This document shows, piece by piece, positions 60,003-64,000 of a stretch of 64,000 nucleotides of DNA. Below the pieces are notes generated by a model, which was not told where the DNA came from, did not search any database, and saw only the letters and a program-made list of their open reading frames with translations. The stretch comes from Marthasterias glacialis (lineage: Eukaryota > Echinodermata > Asteroidea > Forcipulatida > Asteriidae): NCBI GenBank assembly GCA_911728455.2, contig OU452222.1, positions 25,162,923 to 25,226,922 on the forward strand, written 5' to 3'. The position numbers were made by a program, and so were the translations under genes. Positions within the stretch are counted from its first letter, which is position 1. The number at the start of each line of letters is the position of its first letter.

Positions 60003-63000
60003 CTAACGTTTGACCTTCATCATTACATCGATGTTACTACTGTGTACAATTATCCTGAAAAGAAAACAATCTGAAACATAGGGGCAACATAAGTAAAGTT
60101 GCATGAACAAGTCCTTTTCAAGTTTTATATTACCTTTTTTGGTACTAATTGTAAATTAAGCCTATTTAATAGAATACTAGTTTGTAGCACTTACAAACTA
60201 ATCTCTAAAATTTAAAAGAGTGAAAACCTTACTCTCTCGCCCGAGTGGTGTAATTTTGGCTCTTTTGAGAGCGAAACTCACTGTGCATCACCCTTTTGAG
60301 TGAAATTGGAGTGAACTTCACTCTTATTCGAGTTGACAATAACTGTCTTCCTTTCTAAAACCACAAATTGCGCCTTGCGGCGATATGTTTTTATGCTTTC
60401 ATTTTCTGCAGCTAATTAGACCAACATTAACCGGCACCAACTTATCCGGACTGTGTGATGATACAAACCGTGGTACAACACTATGTGGCGTTGTGTGTGT
60501 GTACAAAGGACGGTCCTTGTGGGGTCCTGACAATAGACCCTATCCAACAATCTCAATAGGAACAAGGCCCCCCCCCCCCCCACACACACACACACAAGGG
60601 AATCCTTTAGAAAAGGACCATAATAAGTTGAACAATTAAGTTACTCCATAAGCTGGATCCGCGATAGTGCTTGTTTAAAAGGCCCTCCAGTCCGGACAGG
60701 CACTCCCGCTGTTGTAGGTAGGCCTGCTTTTATACAATGGAACAAAGACCCACAAAATTTTTCTTTGTCAAACCCTGTCCCCACGGAGGCATTCTTTAGA
60801 ACAATTGGGAGTCCCCACGGATGGTTCTTAACAAAAATGTGTGAGATCGCGCGCGCCCACGGAAGGACGCGTAGGAAACTGCTTCCCCAACCGCAGTGCA
60901 TAAAACAGATCCATTTAAAATAAAAAAAAGAGGGCAAAGGATCATGGAAAGGGATAGTAATATAAGCCAATCAATGTCAAACATTCCAGACAATGAGGCG
61001 GCCAATGACCAATCAGAGTCAAACAGTTTGGACAATGGGATGGTCACCAGAAAAGAGGCCATAGGGAAGATTACTGGATCGAGCAATAGGGCAAACTGCA
61101 TCAGACACTATGCAGTTTGCATGAAAGGGAAGGATTCATGACTCCGACAAAAGTGTTGGTCAGGAAAAAACTAAGTAATTATATAACAATATACGTTTAT
61201 ACATTTTTCCTTCTCCCCATGCCACCCCATGTCATTTTCTTCGAGAAATTACCCCAGTATGCTAGGCCTAAAGTGCACAAGACTCCCTTAATATACACAC
61301 ATCTGCGTACTATACACGGATTAAAGAATTACGTGTGGGAACGAAAGTGGTCAACTGGCCTTATCTTTGACTACAAGACGGCGCCCTTTGGGGTAGATCT
61401 GGGGTCACACCATAGAACTAGTGTAGTCAACCAGAAGCAGTTAGTCTTCTAAAAAAGCACTTAATATACAACTTTGGAGGTTTGCTTTTATTTACAGTTT
61501 TACAATATAATCAGTGTAAGACAGATGCTTGGAAAATTTGTATTTTTATTAATGTTTTGAAATATTTGTGTAATTTCAAAAGGGAATTAGTAATGCGCCC
61601 TCTTGCTGTCAAAAATATGGCTTATATTGCGGATGCTTTAGTTTGCATCATTCTTTTATGCCACTTTGACTTAAATAATTATGTTCAGTCTTATTCTCTG
61701 CATTTTATTTTCCCCTTGGTTGACTTGTGTCTCCGTCTGGGGTTAGGCCTAGAGGTCCTATAAGGCCAGCGCCCTTAATGTCTTGGGTCGTGCTGACCAA
61801 TAGCATATCCCCCAGTAACTGACCATCTACTGATAAATACCGGGACTAAATTGCCCTTTCAATCTATACTTACTCTTATCCTATGTTACCTCAGTTAGGG
61901 TGAATTTGGTCTCCATGGTCTACACGTTGCATAGCATACAACAATGCTCTCTGAATTGCCGTAGCCAACGAAGAACAGAAGTACCGTTGTGACACTAGCA
62001 TTCTATGCGCGCGAGTTCAAAATCATCCATCGAGTGCATGCAAGGCGTACCGGGTACTAGCTGCAAATGGTGCAACATGCTCACGAAGGACCCAATCGGA
62101 GGCTCCCTTATTGGTACCTTAAACCTCCGTTTACATTGGAAAAGCCCTATGCGTCAGAGCAAGGACGCTTTTCAAATACATGTTTATGTGGTTGTTCTGA
62201 CTATTTATTTTTCTTGTTTCATTTCAATATTTTAGGGCATCTTTAATTGATGTATAACTCTCCCAAAACTGAAACATAAACTGCTGATGCCACGAGGTTT
62301 CAAACAAAATACTGGGCATCAAACTGAAGCGTTTTATGCTCTGTATCACCTTACTTCATGACTCAAAGAGATTGTATAGGAAAACAACATACCTCTAATA
62401 AGCTTACTGGGTGTTACTGTAAGCTAGTGCTTGTCTGGTTTTAAAAGGTGAAAGCATCCAGAACGGACACATAGGCTTCCAATTGATAGGGTGCTGTAAT
62501 CGAGACTGCGTAGTATCCTACTCCGCCCTCAACGACGGCAGTGGTGTAAATAGCTTGTTTAAAGGAAAGGAGAGTACAATCTTTCGTATCCTTTCCATAA
62601 ACACACTGTTGACCCAACTGAACCTCGACCCAACCTGACGTCATCATCAAAACAGTCGGTTGTGCCATTTTTGGGAGTCAATAACCCTGTGTAGTGCGCA
62701 TTTAGGCGATGCAGCATATACACACTTACCTATTATGTGCAATTTGACTCCCAAAATGGAGCATGGCATGTGAAGTTGGTGCTAAGGGTCAGTACAACCT
62801 ACGTATAAATAAAATAAGTCAAGTTGCCCAATCTGTAGCTCGTCGGGCATGGAGCACTGTACGGGCTTGGGGCGGTCGGTGTTGGGTGAAATGAGGAGTG
62901 AGGGATGAAGGGTTAAGATAGGGTGGATGTATAAAGTGGTCAGTGTTGTGACAGTAAGAGGGGTTGATCAGGACAGGCATTGGGTTGAAATACAGAGGGT

Positions 63001-63739
63001 TGTTGGTTACCTGTGTTAGGCGTAGTCCGAGTTACTGAACACATGTAGGGTCCAAGTGAATGTCATGTGTTTGTTACCTGTGTACAAATGCCTTACATGT
63101 GGACCATAACATGATTGGCAAGTTGTAGGTTAGGCTGTTGCATATGAGATTTGAGAAATACCAATTAAGTGTGGCCATTGCGGTAATTAAGAACACGGGT
63201 CAAGAATAGCACAGCACCCGAGGGAACACAGAATGCGGAAAACTGAGTGGTCCCGAACGACGGCCGCTGCACGACAAAAACAGTGAATAAATGCGGAAAA
63301 GCGGCGATTCGCCCGTGACGCCAAAACGACATATTCAGCGGAGCCGGAGGGGCGACGACGACACCCTGTGGATTTTCCGGACACGCAGGTACCCCTCTCG
63401 AGCCGCGGTTTTGAGACGGGCCTGAGGATTTCGTTCTTATTACATTATATAGCAACAAACAATAATTTATATTTTATAAAATGTTTTTTTTTTCCATTTG
63501 TTCATTTGTTCTCATTTTTGGACTTGGCGAATTAAAATAAGAACATACCAGTCCCGGGATGATTTTCTTGTGTACGTGACATCAGTACAACTCGTGAATC
63601 GGACTGAGATAGTTGATATTAAACACCCCATACTTAGATTCTGCCTTGTGATTGGTTAAGAATGATTCACTTGACACAGGTGTGTGCCTTATTTTAACAA
63701 GACAGCCGCGCGAGCGCAACGCACTGCACACACAGCGAC

Positions 63740-63995
63740 CAATGTACTAAACCCATAGCAACCAGTGCAGATGTACTACACCAGTAACAACCATTGTATC
63801 TTACTCAGCAACGGTAGCTTCGTGTTACCTAGACGTCTGGGCAGGATCTATGTATGGGGTGTTATAAAACAAATATTGACTCTCTTCACTTATGCTATGG
63901 ATGGAACTACGACTCCCCCGGTGAATCCTCAGAGCGTTCTGATTTCCCTCCACTTCACCTCAGTGAAATAAAATGCTGCGGGATCACCCAGCACC
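63740..63995 (+). repeat. Dispersed element D, copy 2
   Basis: Shares CCTAGACGTCT, GTTATAAAACAAATATTGAC, a CTATGG...ACTACGACTCCC block and GCTGCGGGATCACC with 4125-4365. The two conceptual translations are similar (RRLG, GVIKQI, TTTP), but both copies are short and repeat-borne. Confidence 0.6.
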
Positions 63996-64000
63996 GTAAC

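Overview
The window is a piece of an invertebrate animal genome. It is AT-rich, has long introns with GT/AG splice sites, and is dense in SINE, LINE and MITE debris. Three spliced genes can be read exon by exon. The gene set (a NEDD8-E1 subunit, a CHST15-like sulfotransferase and an ST6GALNAC-like sialyltransferase) fits a deuterostome, most likely an echinoderm or relative. That placement is an inference from gene families, not from a species match.

Layout. (1) 1523-19931, minus strand: a complete 14-exon NAE1 (APPBP1) gene, the regulatory subunit of the NEDD8-activating enzyme. I joined the exons by hand and every splice phase agrees, giving 533 residues. (2) 28318-39351, plus strand: an 8-exon gene for a CHST15-like Golgi sulfotransferase of about 521 residues. 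Its first exon (only Met-Gln) is inferred. (3) 49076-53110, plus strand: a 4-exon gene for an ST6GALNAC-like GT29 sialyltransferase of 306 residues. The two Golgi genes both encode type II membrane enzymes that modify glycans and lie in the same direction. NAE1 diverges from the sulfotransferase gene across about 8.4 kb.

The rest is mostly mobile-element debris. It includes a TTAA-flanked MITE family in six copies, several other inverted-repeat families, tRNA-derived SINEs, and at least ten fragments of non-LTR retrotransposons. One of these LINEs sits inside a MITE and looks 5'-inverted. There are two very long microsatellites (AAAC at 27.2-27.7 kb; CAA/CAG/CAAGAA/TAA at 56.5-56.9 kb). Between 58.2 and 60.0 kb the minus strand shows exon-like segments, including a 77-nt segment repeated three times in tandem. 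Their reading phases do not chain into a clear protein.

I saw no operon, CRISPR array, phage, rRNA or clearly functional tRNA gene, and no convincing new multi-gene system. The points most worth following up are the triplicated exon-like unit, the TTAA MITE family, the nested twin-primed-looking LINE, and a near-perfect hairpin with CTCF-like and splice-donor-like motifs inside NAE1.
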